Shown piece by piece: positions 48,189 to 57,347 of a stretch of 64,000 bases of DNA. This stretch comes from Kluyveromyces lactis. Taxonomy: Eukaryota > Ascomycota > Saccharomycetes > Saccharomycetales > Saccharomycetaceae. The translations under genes and the position numbers were made by a program. The stretch lies in assembly GCF_000002515.2 (NCBI RefSeq), contig NC_006040.1:682001-746000 (forward strand), given 5' to 3'. The notes under the pieces were generated by a model. The model was given only the letters and a program-made list of their open reading frames with translations. It was not told the DNA's origin and did not search any database. Each line of letters begins with the position of its first letter. Within the stretch, counting starts at the first letter, position 1.

Positions 48189-49805
48189 TTAATTGAAGTT
48201 GAATTGCTGGTTGACATTTGATCCAAATCCAAAAGTGTTACCAGCTGTTTGTGGAGCCATAGATTCATCAACAACATCATCTTCATCACTAAAGTACTTT
48301 TCAATGATCTTGAAGGCCTTTTCGTAAATTTTTTCGTTAGCATTAGACTGTAAATTGAAGATCTTTTCCATACCACCAGCTTTCTCAATGAAATCAGCAT
48401 TTTCGTTCACGGCAATACCTCTGACTTCTCTATCCATTTCACCCATCTTCAAAATATTTTCTATAGCATCTAGTGTAACCTCTATGATTCTGTTATCAGC
48501 AATCTCTAATAGATCGCACAATGGTTTTATACAGCCTTGACTGACCAAATATCTGATAATTTCTGGCTTGTGTAACCCACCAGAAGAGGCATTCGAGATG
48601 GCCCAACATGCTTCTTTCTTTGTCTTATATTCTGCAGTTTCCAACAATCTGATTAATGGTGGAATTAAGTTAGCATCAATAACGGCTTGAATCTGTTCCG
48701 TATTACCAGCGGTTATATTAGAGATGGTCCAACAAGCTTCCTTTCTTATGGATTCCTTTGGAGAAGCCAATAGATTTCTTAGAGCTGCCAAGGCTCCACA
48801 GTTGATAACGATCTGAGTTTGCAAATCGTTACCTGTGACAATGTTACCTACAGCTCTTAGAGCAGGGGTTTGCACTAACGTAGATTGGTGGGATAGTAGT
48901 TCTACAAGTCTCTTTGGGATTCTAGCATCTACTACCGCTTGGATCGAATTAACCGGGCCATCGGAAAGATATGAGATAGCCCAACAAGCATCGACTAACG
49001 TTTCAGTATCCATGGAGTAGATTAGCTTAGACAAAGTTGGCAAAGCTTGAGACACGATAGACCAATCTGGTTGAGGTTTCTTACCACGACACAAGTTAGA
49101 TAAAGTCCACGTAGCTGTTCTAATCAAGGAAGTCTTGTTCAATTCGAACAAATATAGAATTGGTTGCATGGCACCACATTGCAAAACGTAGTCTCTATAA
49201 TCGGTGGAATCACCAGCAACGTTACCCAAGGCCCAAATAGCTTGTTCCTTCACTTCAACCGAGTTTGAATATAATAATTGAATGAATAATGGCACAGCAC
49301 CCGCATCTACGACGACTCTAGTCTGCTCAGAAGTACCAGAAGCAATGTTCGTCAACGCCCAAGCAGCTTCCAATTGCAACATCTCAGGTTGATTTTCGCT
49401 CATGAATTGGACCAAGGTTGGCACTACGCCAGTACTGATAACCAAATCGATAGGTGGTCTGTGTTCTCTAGACAAGACTTGTCTAAACTTGACCGTCACA
49501 GCCAACTGTTGTTGTAGATCGTTAGAATGGATTTGTTCCAACATAGCAGGCAACTCCTGTTGTAATTGTCTGTAGAAAGAGGAGTCCTGATCGTCATCAT
49601 CATCATTTTCATCATCAGAATCGTTACCAACAGGCGCATTGAAATTTCTTCTTTTTGCTAATGCCTCATCCCTCTTGACTTTTCTCAACTCGACTTGTTG
49701 AACGTCTCTACGACGACGTAATTCATCAGCAGAGAATCTACCCTTATTCTTGAAGTTTGTCCTCCTGTATTCAGGAACAAACTTGCTGGAAGTGTCACCG
49801 TCCAT
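48189..49805 (-). CDS. SRP1: Importin alpha (karyopherin alpha) Srp1
   Basis: A 538-residue importin alpha that binds classical nuclear localisation signals and couples cargo to importin beta (Kap95). The N-terminal importin-beta-binding domain (about 10-50) is Arg/Lys-rich ([20 protein letters not shown]). It is followed by an acidic Asp/Asn tract and about ten armadillo repeats to residue ~510, with the WxxxN ladder visible ([44 protein letters not shown]). The length equals that of S. cerevisiae Srp1 (YNL189W, 542). Confidence 0.98.
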   Translation of the reverse strand: MDGDTSSKFVPEYRRTNFKNKGRFSADELRRRRDVQQVELRKVKRDEALAKRRNFNAPVGNDSDDENDDDDDQDSSFYRQLQQELPAMLEQIHSNDLQQQLAVTVKFRQVLSREHRPPIDLVISTGVVPTLVQFMSENQPEMLQLEAAWALTNIASGTSEQTRVVVDAGAVPLFIQLLYSNSVEVKEQAIWALGNVAGDSTDYRDYVLQCGAMQPILYLFELNKTSLIRTATWTLSNLCRGKKPQPDWSIVSQALPTLSKLIYSMDTETLVDACWAISYLSDGPVNSIQAVVDARIPKRLVELLSHQSTLVQTPALRAVGNIVTGNDLQTQIVINCGALAALRNLLASPKESIRKEACWTISNITAGNTEQIQAVIDANLIPPLIRLLETAEYKTKKEACWAISNASSGGLHKPEIIRYLVSQGCIKPLCDLLEIADNRIIEVTLDAIENILKMGEMDREVRGIAVNENADFIEKAGGMEKIFNLQSNANEKIYEKAFKIIEKYFSDEDDVVDESMAPQTAGNTFGFGSNVNQQFNFN

Positions 49806-49973
49806 CTTTCACTTATAAAATAATAAAACGGATACCTGCTATCTGATCCTTCGTGCTAGCCGCGAACCAAAGAAAATTCAGAGAAGTAAAAAAAAAGATT
49901 GTAACTAATTCCTTTCTACCAAACTCACAATCACAATTGATCGTCCCGTCTTTTCAAGTAGATATTTTTGCAA

Positions 49974-50063
49974 ATGGGTTCCAAATCAAACAAAAATAAA
50001 GAGAAGTTGGATTTAAAGAAGAAATTATCAGTCGCAAAATCAATCTCTAACAATCACAAATAG
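49974..50063 (+). CDS. Possible small ORF, 29 residues, Lys-rich
   Basis: A 29-residue open frame starting MGSKSNKNKEKLDLKKKL, highly basic and likely helical. It lies 168 bp from the divergent SRP1 start codon, with a good CAAATGG start context. It has a credible promoter position and clean amino-acid composition, but short ORFs arise easily by chance. I do not recognise it. It could alternatively be the first exon of a longer gene, but I saw no convincing GTATGT splice donor nearby. Confidence 0.3.
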   Translation: MGSKSNKNKEKLDLKKKLSVAKSISNNHK

Positions 50064-51381
50064 CGTTTCCCCTTGAGTAAATGAAAATCTGATTCGTTTC
50101 TTTGTATTGCTTGACAGAAAAATATATCGGAAGCCAAGAGCACCGTATTGTTTTATATATGTAACAGTGTAATTGAAGTAGAATGCAAACCAATCTTTTA
50201 TTCAATCCCATATAATATCCATCTTGATTAAAATCCTTCTTTTTTGGCCATCCAAAAAATTCGAATTTTTTTTTTTGGTTGAAATTTCTTTGCCAGATAG
50301 TCGTGATGTACGGAGTTGTCACGTGACATACCAACCTCGTGTAAGAAAACGACAAAGGTTCTAACATCAAAAGACAGGAAAAGATGGGCAGGGTCAATTT
50401 GACACACTTTTCAACACATATTAAGAGATGTATATACGTATACATAATATATTTGGGATGGTTGGTAATATAAATATATCACCGGGGATTCCTTGTTTTC
50501 GTTCCTCATTCATTCTCATGATACACACACACTAAAGTATACATGAGGGTAAGTTGATGAGAGTAGAAGCGAAAGAATTGTGATACAATCAACTAGCATA
50601 AGTTCCTTTTTCTATTTCCCCCTTTAGTAAGCATCAAAAATACATTCACTGGGTATTGGAGATGGATGGAATGATTTGAGGGAGAGAAAAAGGAATGGAC
50701 AAAACCGCTCAGTTGATGTTTTATTGACATGTTCTCTCTAGCAGCATTTTGAAAATGTCCCTCACAAATAAATGAGTGCTCGAATGAACAGGCGGGAAAG
50801 ATTCAGAATTCAACGCCAAGAAAGAAACACGGTTCACCTACTGCACTCCATTCCTTTTTGTTATATATATACTCCAAATATCGACGATTATGAATTTTCA
50901 CAACACACACACTGCTGTACGGTTCATAAACGTCAATTTTTTTTCATTCATGAAATGGAATAATTTTCAAATTAGGACACAGATAGATGAGATTGAGTAG
51001 TATATACTGTGTTAATTTAACACAATACACTTACACTCAAAACAAAAAATTTGTTAGCACGCGACACGACACACGACACACATTCACGACACGCAGCAAC
51101 GACATAGGTAAGGTAGTAGAATAATATAGGTAATTCATGGAATCAAACAACCAAGTAAAAAAAAAACGAAATAAAAAAGAACAATCAAATCATTTCCTAT
51201 GCATCCAGTGTTGGATGTAAGCGAACAGGGTTGACGAAGATTGATAAAAGTGAGGTGAAAGAAAATCCTTAAGTTTTTGTGATATAGTTTGATAGCAACG
51301 ACAGTTAACGAAAATAAAAGAAGAGGGCCAACTTTTCGAGTATCTTTTTTCTTGGCATTTCGTTAACAATTGGAAGTTGAC
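50064..51381. other. Long interval downstream of the YNL190W-like gene
   Basis: About 1.3 kb without a convincing gene. It contains a TCACGTGA palindrome at 50319-50326, TATA-like runs near 50862 and 51000, a simple CACGACA-type repeat at 51061-51100 and A-rich tracts. Open frames at 50047-50445 (minus) and 50772-50963 (plus) look non-coding. A long 3' UTR of the wall-protein gene or an unannotated ncRNA is possible. Confidence 0.4.
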
Positions 51382-51897
51382 TTATAACAAGTAGGCAGCG
51401 ATACCAGCAACCAAGAAAGAGCTGGAAAATTTAACCAAGTCAGCATCGTTAGCAGTTTCAGCTTCCCTGTTGTTAGTCTTATCGAATCTACCGTATCTGT
51501 GAGTACCGGTAGATGTAGGGGAAGAAGAAGGAGCTGTCTTGTTGAATCTACCGTATCTATGAGTACCAGTAGATGTAGGGGAAGAAGATGGAGCTGTCTT
51601 GTTGAATCTACCGTATCTGTGAGTACCAGTAGATGTAGGGGAAGAAGATGGAGCTGTCTTGTTGAATCTACCGTATCTATGAGTACCAGTAGATGTAGGG
51701 GAAGAAGAAGGAGCTGTCTTGTTGAATCTACCGTATCTGTGGGTACCAGTAGACGTAGGGGTAGAAGAAGGAGAAGTCTTGTCGAATCTACCGTATCTAT
51801 GAGTGTTGGTGGTTGTAGTGGTAGTTTCACTGTTCTCTTGCTGAGCAGCAACAACAGAAACGGCAAAGAAAGCAGCAACAACGGAAGTTAACTTCAT
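51382..51897 (-). CDS. YNL190W: GPI-anchored cell-wall repeat protein, YNL190W-like
   Basis: 171 residues from the Met at 51895-51897; a longer frame starts 17 codons upstream but would bury the signal peptide. Signal peptide about 1-18 (MKLTSVVAAFFAVSVVAA), then a short Thr run. Six copies of HRYGRF follow in 20-residue units (His33, 53, 73, 93, 113, 133) of the form HRYGRFNKTAPSSSPTSTGT. Each central unit has an N-glycosylation sequon (NKT) and Ser/Thr for O-mannosylation. The C-terminus (ANDADLVKFSSSFLVAGIAAYLL region) is a GPI signal with a likely omega site near Asn150. S. cerevisiae YNL190W is a similarly repetitive wall hydrophilin with YGKFNKT-type units. Position between SRP1 and DUG3 agrees. 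Confidence 0.88.
   Translation of the reverse strand: MKLTSVVAAFFAVSVVAAQQENSETTTTTTNTHRYGRFDKTSPSSTPTSTGTHRYGRFNKTAPSSSPTSTGTHRYGRFNKTAPSSSPTSTGTHRYGRFNKTAPSSSPTSTGTHRYGRFNKTAPSSSPTSTGTHRYGRFDKTNNREAETANDADLVKFSSSFLVAGIAAYLL
51488..51810 (-). repeat. Tandem 60-bp repeats in the wall-protein gene
   Basis: About five full 60-bp units plus a diverged one encode the 20-residue repeats. The four central units (about 51540-51780) differ at only a few positions. This indicates recent duplication or gene conversion, so copy number is probably variable between strains. Confidence 0.9.
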
Positions 51898-52914
51898 ACT
51901 GAGTGTGAGACAGAACAGAAGCGAATTTTTGCGAATTAAAAAAACCAAAAAGGGCTTTTCTAGGTCGTTGGCTGGTGTGTTAGTGTGCGCGGTGTGAGGA
52001 TATCGAAAAGAACTATTTAAAAGAATTAGATAAGTTATATCAAAGTATCAAAAACAACAACTAAATTGACTTAAAAGAAGTGATTAAAAGGAAAGAATAA
52101 TGAATATGGTATATATTGAAAATCCATCAATAAAAAAGAAGTTTCTTGTTTCTCTATATATAATAACAAAGGGGAGACAGAGCCGGATTTCTTAGAGGAG
52201 AAACATGGAATTCGTTTTCCCTCTCAAAAGTTACGTAGTGACGGCAGGTGGTGAGCTAGAAATTATCTTAGAAAGAAAATTCAAAAAGACCGCAAACTTG
52301 CCTAGACAGTGGGGTAGCTCTCGAGCTATTTTTTTTTTCTTTGTTGCGGATTACCCGAAATGGTATACGTAGGTCACGTGCACATGACCATGTCTCTTGG
52401 CCAGCATATATTTTCAAATCAGGGTAAACCCCATGAGGGTTTGCAGTCGGTGATAATATGTCCATTGGGATAAAAGCATATTAAATTATATTTCCGATTG
52501 GTCATGTGAACAGGGGGAATGGTGTTGCCCTTTCGTGGGTTTCACCGTACAACCAGATAAATGTTGAAGGGTAGGTAGAGTAATATGTTGAGATACTTTT
52601 GTTTTTGTTTAGTATATAGTACGAGTCGTATTGGTGGTATCAATATTAATATGGGGAAGTAGTAGTATTAGGAATTACTATAGGTATTATTATTAGTATT
52701 ATTATTAATATTATAGATTAGAGAGTTAAGGCCATCAAAGAATTGACATGAGCTTCGAGACAAAAAAAAAAAGGGAAGAAGAGGATAAAAAAATTAATAA
52801 TTAGATGATCGTCATGAATGTTTTGATATTACGTTAGAAATGTGTGAGAGCAGATGCATCTCGTCTCGGTACAACCGGGTAATTGGAATTCGGTTCCAGG
52901 ACATTCATGTCTTT
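51898..52914. promoter_or_regulatory. Promoter of the YNL190W-like gene and 3' region of the YDL218W-like gene
   Basis: 1017 bp. It contains GGTCACGTGCACATGACC near 52370-52387, an imperfect palindrome around a CACGTG core. It also has a poly-T run at 52330-52339 and ATT-rich trinucleotide-like sequence at 52680-52715. No gene is seen. Confidence 0.45.
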
Positions 52915-53775
52915 TTAAACTGTAGTTGGAGGAACTTGATTTTGAGGCTCATAGGTGCTGTTTGTAGCAGTTTCTGGGAGACCTTCTTCATGTTTAAAGT
53001 CCTCTTGGGCAACAAAGTTGTTGAAGATGAAGGTACCAGATAAGAAAGTCCATGGGTTCAATTCCACAGCGTTCGTCTTCAACCAGCCGGAGGAACCGTA
53101 ATGAGACAAGACTGGACGCAAGACGTTAAAAATGTAGATAATGAAAGAGACCACGAAGAATAACCAGGCAAACGCGGCAAAAGCAGCAGCAGCTTTACCA
53201 GCTTTACAACTAACGGACCAATCGTCCGATGAACTACTAGTCCAGAAAAATGAGCCATAATTGCAGGAATGGCTGAAATTATCAGCAAGCACGACAAATG
53301 CACAGAACCACATCAACACAAAGAAAGCTTCCAAGCCGAAAAACACAGAAACTGGCACGGCAGATCTCGCAGAAGCTGATGCAAATCCCCAGAAAATGCC
53401 CCCAGCAAGGAAATAGACAAAAGTCATAACGGATACCGCAAGACCAAAGTTCGTCTTGCTGTCACCCCAACTAGCCTTAGCAATACTAGTAGCAGTCAAG
53501 GAGAGAACTAAACTGGTAAACATGGATTGCAACCCACGGACAATATTGTGGAACAAGCTGCTCGTGTATGGGAAATAAGACTTTGAGGATGGAGTCTCCT
53601 GAATCACTGGCTCGGACATTGGTTGTACATCAACTGGCTGACTTGCTGGCACGGTGGTATCTGGAACAGTAGCTGGTGCAGGCGCAGCAACGACAGGCTC
53701 GTCGGTTAATGGAACAGCGACAACAGGCTCAGTATCTGGCTGCGTCTCAGGAGCGGCTCTTTCAATGTTTGACAT
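52915..53775 (-). CDS. YDL218W: MARVEL-domain membrane protein, YDL218W-like
   Basis: A 286-residue protein. The N-terminal ~75 residues are Pro/Val/Glu-rich and cytosolic-type (APATVPDTTVPASQPVDVQP). Four transmembrane helices form a MARVEL-like bundle: about 78-100, 112-135, 143-168 and 190-220. Between helices 3 and 4 lies a Cys/Ser-rich loop (about 170-190). The C-terminal tail is short and polar. S. cerevisiae YDL218W (317 residues) is uncharacterised; related MARVEL proteins such as Nce102 sit in plasma-membrane eisosome domains. Gene order next to DUG3 and DTD1 agrees. Function unknown. Confidence 0.85.
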   Translation of the reverse strand: MSNIERAAPETQPDTEPVVAVPLTDEPVVAAPAPATVPDTTVPASQPVDVQPMSEPVIQETPSSKSYFPYTSSLFHNIVRGLQSMFTSLVLSLTATSIAKASWGDSKTNFGLAVSVMTFVYFLAGGIFWGFASASARSAVPVSVFFGLEAFFVLMWFCAFVVLADNFSHSCNYGSFFWTSSSSDDWSVSCKAGKAAAAFAAFAWLFFVVSFIIYIFNVLRPVLSHYGSSGWLKTNAVELNPWTFLSGTFIFNNFVAQEDFKHEEGLPETATNSTYEPQNQVPPTTV

Positions 53776-55070
53776 TTCTGTTTTTAACTTTTAGATAAGG
53801 TTGACTTGATATTTGGATCATTATTTATGTTGAAAACCTTTAACTTTTCGTTTCCCAAGCGAATTATAGCTTATGAATTGAAATGAAACAATTTTAATGA
53901 TCTGATTTTTAGTAAAAGGACTTAGAACTCTTACTTAAAAACAAAATAATCCTAAAATATTCTAAGGGTCCAGTATACAGCAAAACAAAACCCCGAAAAA
54001 AAAAAAGAGTCCAAGAAAAAAAATATCTGATCAAATAATGTGAAAATAAGGTAAGGGAAAAGGGATGTTTGAAGGGCTTTATATCCCTATTTCCATAAGA
54101 CTAGAAAAACCCTTGTTTATATAACAATGAAGGGGATTACTCTCACTCTCATTTAAATATAAATTGACGATAGAACAGGACCATCAAAATTAATGTTTAT
54201 TAATTATCCGTAGAAGGGTCCCGCGGAAATACCACCCCTCCCCTCCCTACGACTTCTCTTTGGCAGGCGCTCATAAAGTGATGTTTAAAGGTTTGAGCTG
54301 TTCTCATATTAATATAGTGATCCCTTTTTTCCTCATATCAGTCACACACGTCAGTAGCCAACAGCCTGCTCTGAATTCCTAAATTTCATAAATAGCATCA
54401 CATCAGTTGCTACTTTTCCAGCAAGTTCCATTCCATGGTGGATCTGTAGGAATTATAAGCGCTAGTATCTAAATGAGAGTGGTGGACAGAGATGTTTATT
54501 CACTCTATTCCGTTAATTTGCAGCAGTACCGCGATGAGAATAAAGCGCCAAGGAAAAACGAGACAATGACTTCTATTCCATTCTAGACCCATCAACCACC
54601 AACAGAAAAAAAGCTGAGAAGTCAACACCTCTGTCGGCCGAAATATTTCAATATTGTAGGCTGTTTGTTGAATTGAGGGGTGCCTATGCAATATGCTGTT
54701 ACGTAATTGTTTTCTGGTGAAAAATACCTTGTTGAAGACGCCCTTCTCGATGGGTTCTCAGATGAATATATGTGTCTTTCAGCTTCTTTTATTCCTTTTT
54801 CCCTTCCCAATTTTTTCCCCGTTCTAATTCCCCTGCCAGCGCAGACAAAGCCGTACGTAAGAACTTATGGAAAGATCCACGAAATAATTATAACATCAGA
54901 ACGGTGAGTAGTAATCTATAGTTCCGGCGGTTGCACGTCTTCTCTACGACTTTTTCACGTTGTACTGTGTTCATGACCCAGCTAGGCCGAAAATAATGTT
55001 ACTAAACGTTATTACATTACATATAAATATTGTAGTAGAAGTAGCAGTAGTGAATTAAGAGAATTTAGTA
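53776..55070. promoter_or_regulatory. YDL218W-like promoter and DUG3 3' region
   Basis: 1295 bp without a gene. STRE-type sites occur as AGGGG at 54131-54135 and CCCCT at 54235-54239 and 54240-54244, about 360-470 bp upstream of the YDL218W-like start. This suggests Msn2/4-type stress control. Open frames at 54500-54810 (minus) and 54707-54907 (plus) look non-coding. Confidence 0.45.
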
Positions 55071-56165
55071 TCACGTGATGTACACTCTCCGGTCTCTTTC
55101 TAAAGGAGGGACTTTTGGGTCCACTGGACTTGAGACAGGAACGGATCCCATGAGGCCCTTGCTCTCGGCCAATGTAGAGCTTCTGGCGTATAGTGGGTCT
55201 GCTTGGTAGTATTCGTCTATAACTGGGTGAAGAAGCACGGTTTGGTTTCTTATAGTTAATATGCTATTTGTTGGGACGGCTGTCCAGTCCCCACGTTCAA
55301 ATGTTAAAGGTTCGCTCGCCACCATTATCACGTCCTGGTTACGGTCTAACCTTTCCATTCTGTATTCTCCAGGTCCAGATTCAACGAAACTGGACCCACA
55401 ACTGAAATGTAGTGAAGGTGCCTCGTCCGTGCTCGAAGTGATGTACCGTGAGATCACAACGCAGTCGCCGTCTGTTACTGCAAAATTGAGCAATGATGGT
55501 TCAAAAGTGTCGCTTGAGTCTGCAGCCTCTTGGGTCCATTGCTTCAATAAATCAATAGTCTTCAACAAGGCTTCTCTTATTATCACGTGATTCGATGATC
55601 TACCTGAAGATCTTTTAGTACCGCCGGATCTCTTGGCTTTCACCCTCTGTTGCTCAGAGGCTGGATCGTATCCCATACGTTCTAAGGTATCCAACAACAA
55701 TGCAAATGCACACTCCGAATCGGTGCTTCCCTGAATCATTAATAAGTATTTATCGCCTATGTGGTTCAACAGTTTCCTCTTAAAGCGATGGAAGTTTCCA
55801 ATCCCACCGTTATGCATGAAAGTTAGGTTATGGTACGTGAAAGGATGACAGTTGGTTTCACTTAATGTACCGTATGTGCTTGCACGGACATGTGCTAGCA
55901 CTAGACGCGATTTGGTTTTCTCGGCAAGCGTCTCGAGATTCTGGTTATTCCAAGCAGGAGTTATGGCCTTGAAAAGACAAGGTCCGTCTAGCTCTGGATC
56001 CTCAGAGTAGTATGCCACACCGAAACCATCACCATTTATAGGTCTTGTTCTATCGATTCGAAGCCGTGAGTCAAAAGATTGCTTGATAATGGAGTGTTCT
56101 GGTCTGGTTAATAAATGTGACAATTTTATGGGCTCTTTGCCCTTGTATATAAGGAAACGACACAT
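55071..56165 (-). CDS. DUG3: Glutathione-degradation glutamine amidotransferase Dug3
   Basis: A 364-residue class II glutamine amidotransferase-like protein. Mature catalysis uses Cys2 (MCRFLIYKGKEPIKLSHLL). Further family motifs are DGFGVAYY, LAHVRASTYG, NCHPFTYHNLTFMHNGGIGNF and QGSTDSECAFALLL. With Dug2 it forms the (Dug2-Dug3)2 complex that cleaves glutathione in the cytosol, independently of gamma-glutamyl transpeptidase. The length is close to S. cerevisiae (YNL191W, 357). Three TCACGTGA octamers lie at its stop codon, inside it and in its promoter. Cbf1/Met4 use such sites for sulfur control. Confidence 0.96.
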   Translation of the reverse strand: MCRFLIYKGKEPIKLSHLLTRPEHSIIKQSFDSRLRIDRTRPINGDGFGVAYYSEDPELDGPCLFKAITPAWNNQNLETLAEKTKSRLVLAHVRASTYGTLSETNCHPFTYHNLTFMHNGGIGNFHRFKRKLLNHIGDKYLLMIQGSTDSECAFALLLDTLERMGYDPASEQQRVKAKRSGGTKRSSGRSSNHVIIREALLKTIDLLKQWTQEAADSSDTFEPSLLNFAVTDGDCVVISRYITSSTDEAPSLHFSCGSSFVESGPGEYRMERLDRNQDVIMVASEPLTFERGDWTAVPTNSILTIRNQTVLLHPVIDEYYQADPLYARSSTLAESKGLMGSVPVSSPVDPKVPPLERDRRVYIT

Positions 56166-56465
56166 CGATGTATTTCACAAAAATATGGTATTTTTGCTTG
56201 TTGTTTAGGCTTTAAGATACTTGGACTGTTTGATGGAAAGTTAGGAAGGTGGAGTTGATATCCTCCCTTTAAAACTTTGGTGTTTCTAATCTCCTTATAT
56301 ATGCTGCCTCTGAAATAAGAGATTTGTGAAACTTTACATAGTTACGCACTAAACTTTTCTTTTTCTCACGTGATTTAATTGACGCCACAACTAACTGTGA
56401 TTGAGACTGAAGATTCAAAACGACTAACAAGGCATATATAGATTCTTTTTTTTGCAACAAATGAC
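56166..56465. promoter_or_regulatory. DUG3 promoter with TCACGTGA palindrome
   Basis: A 300-bp gap between tandem minus-strand genes. TCACGTGA at 56366-56373, about 200 bp before the DUG3 start, is a strong Cbf1-type site and fits sulfur-limited induction of glutathione breakdown. Confidence 0.55.
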
Positions 56466-56918
56466 TCACGCTTTAGAGTCGAAGATAATAGTCACGGGAC
56501 CCTCGTTTGTCAACTTGCAACTCATCATGGCTCCAAATACACCGTTTTGTACCTTATCGTCTCCCAATCCTGCCTTCAACTTGTCCATAAATTGTCCATA
56601 CAATTCATTGGCTAATTCCCCACGCTGTGCTAAATGGAAATCTGGTTTAGTGCCCTTGCTTGTACGTGCCATAAGTGTGAATTGGGACACGCATAAGATC
56701 TCGCCATCCACTTCGCTAATGTTTCTTTTCCATCCATAACCTGCATCATCGTCAAATCCCCGAAATGTGAGTATTTTCTTCGACAGTTTGTCAATATCTT
56801 CTAGCTTATCATCAGTACCAATCCCAACTAATAGCATGTATCCATGTTTAATTTGGGAAACAACTGCGCTTCCAACGGTGACGCTAGCTTCGCTTACTTT
56901 CTGTAACACAATTCTCAT
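56466..56918 (-). CDS. DTD1: D-aminoacyl-tRNA deacylase Dtd1
   Basis: 150 residues from the Met at 56916-56918 (MRIVLQKVSEASV), the exact family start and length. The six upstream codons (MKPRNN) are probably not used. The active-site motifs are SQFTL (78-82) and NEGPVT (138-143, the GP motif that screens chirality). Dtd1 hydrolyses D-amino acids from mischarged tRNA. The open frame is uninterrupted here, whereas the S. cerevisiae gene (YDL219W) is annotated with an intron near its start, so intron loss or absence is indicated. Confidence 0.96.
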   Translation of the reverse strand: MRIVLQKVSEASVTVGSAVVSQIKHGYMLLVGIGTDDKLEDIDKLSKKILTFRGFDDDAGYGWKRNISEVDGEILCVSQFTLMARTSKGTKPDFHLAQRGELANELYGQFMDKLKAGLGDDKVQNGVFGAMMSCKLTNEGPVTIIFDSKA

Positions 56919-57347
56919 GTTATTTCTTGGTTTCAATTGGGATGTTCAAGGTCTCCTATCCCGATATCTTCTTGGTTAATTAAATGTTAAACTTTTGAAT
57001 CTAGCTCACTTACAGTTCGATTTCTCTTTGAAATCTGTAATGAGATTTAAATGTAATTTTTGTATCTTTTCACTTTTCAGCAGACTAAAATCACGGAATC
57101 CAGCCTAACTCAGTCTGCCATTCTTTGGCTTTCTTAAGGACAACACCTCCGAACAATTTATAACATTCTTAATTATACTATAGATGTGTTATGCTTACGT
57201 ACTAACTTTTTGTATGTACTGTACTATTCCTTTCGCTGTACCATGGGCATGTATTATCATATCAAAAAGCTTAGAAACCAAACAAAGAATTGCAAGACAG
57301 CCCTATCTGGAACAAAATATTCATCATTCTACTGAAAAGAGAGTTAT
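56919..57347. other. DTD1 promoter and NCP1 3' region; synteny break
   Basis: A 429-bp gap. The conserved YNL/YDL order ends here; S. cerevisiae has CDC13 (YDL220C) or CHS1 (YNL192W) next, but this window has NCP1. No repeat or tRNA marks the join. Confidence 0.5.

Noticed and set aside
51499-51891. 130-codon ORF (plus) and 172-codon second-frame ORF (minus) over the wall-protein repeats
   Set aside because: They are periodic shadows caused by the 60-bp repeat unit being a multiple of three. Only the frame with signal peptide and GPI signal is sensible.
53079-53303. 74-codon minus-strand ORF in another frame of the MARVEL gene
   Set aside because: A shadow of the real gene.
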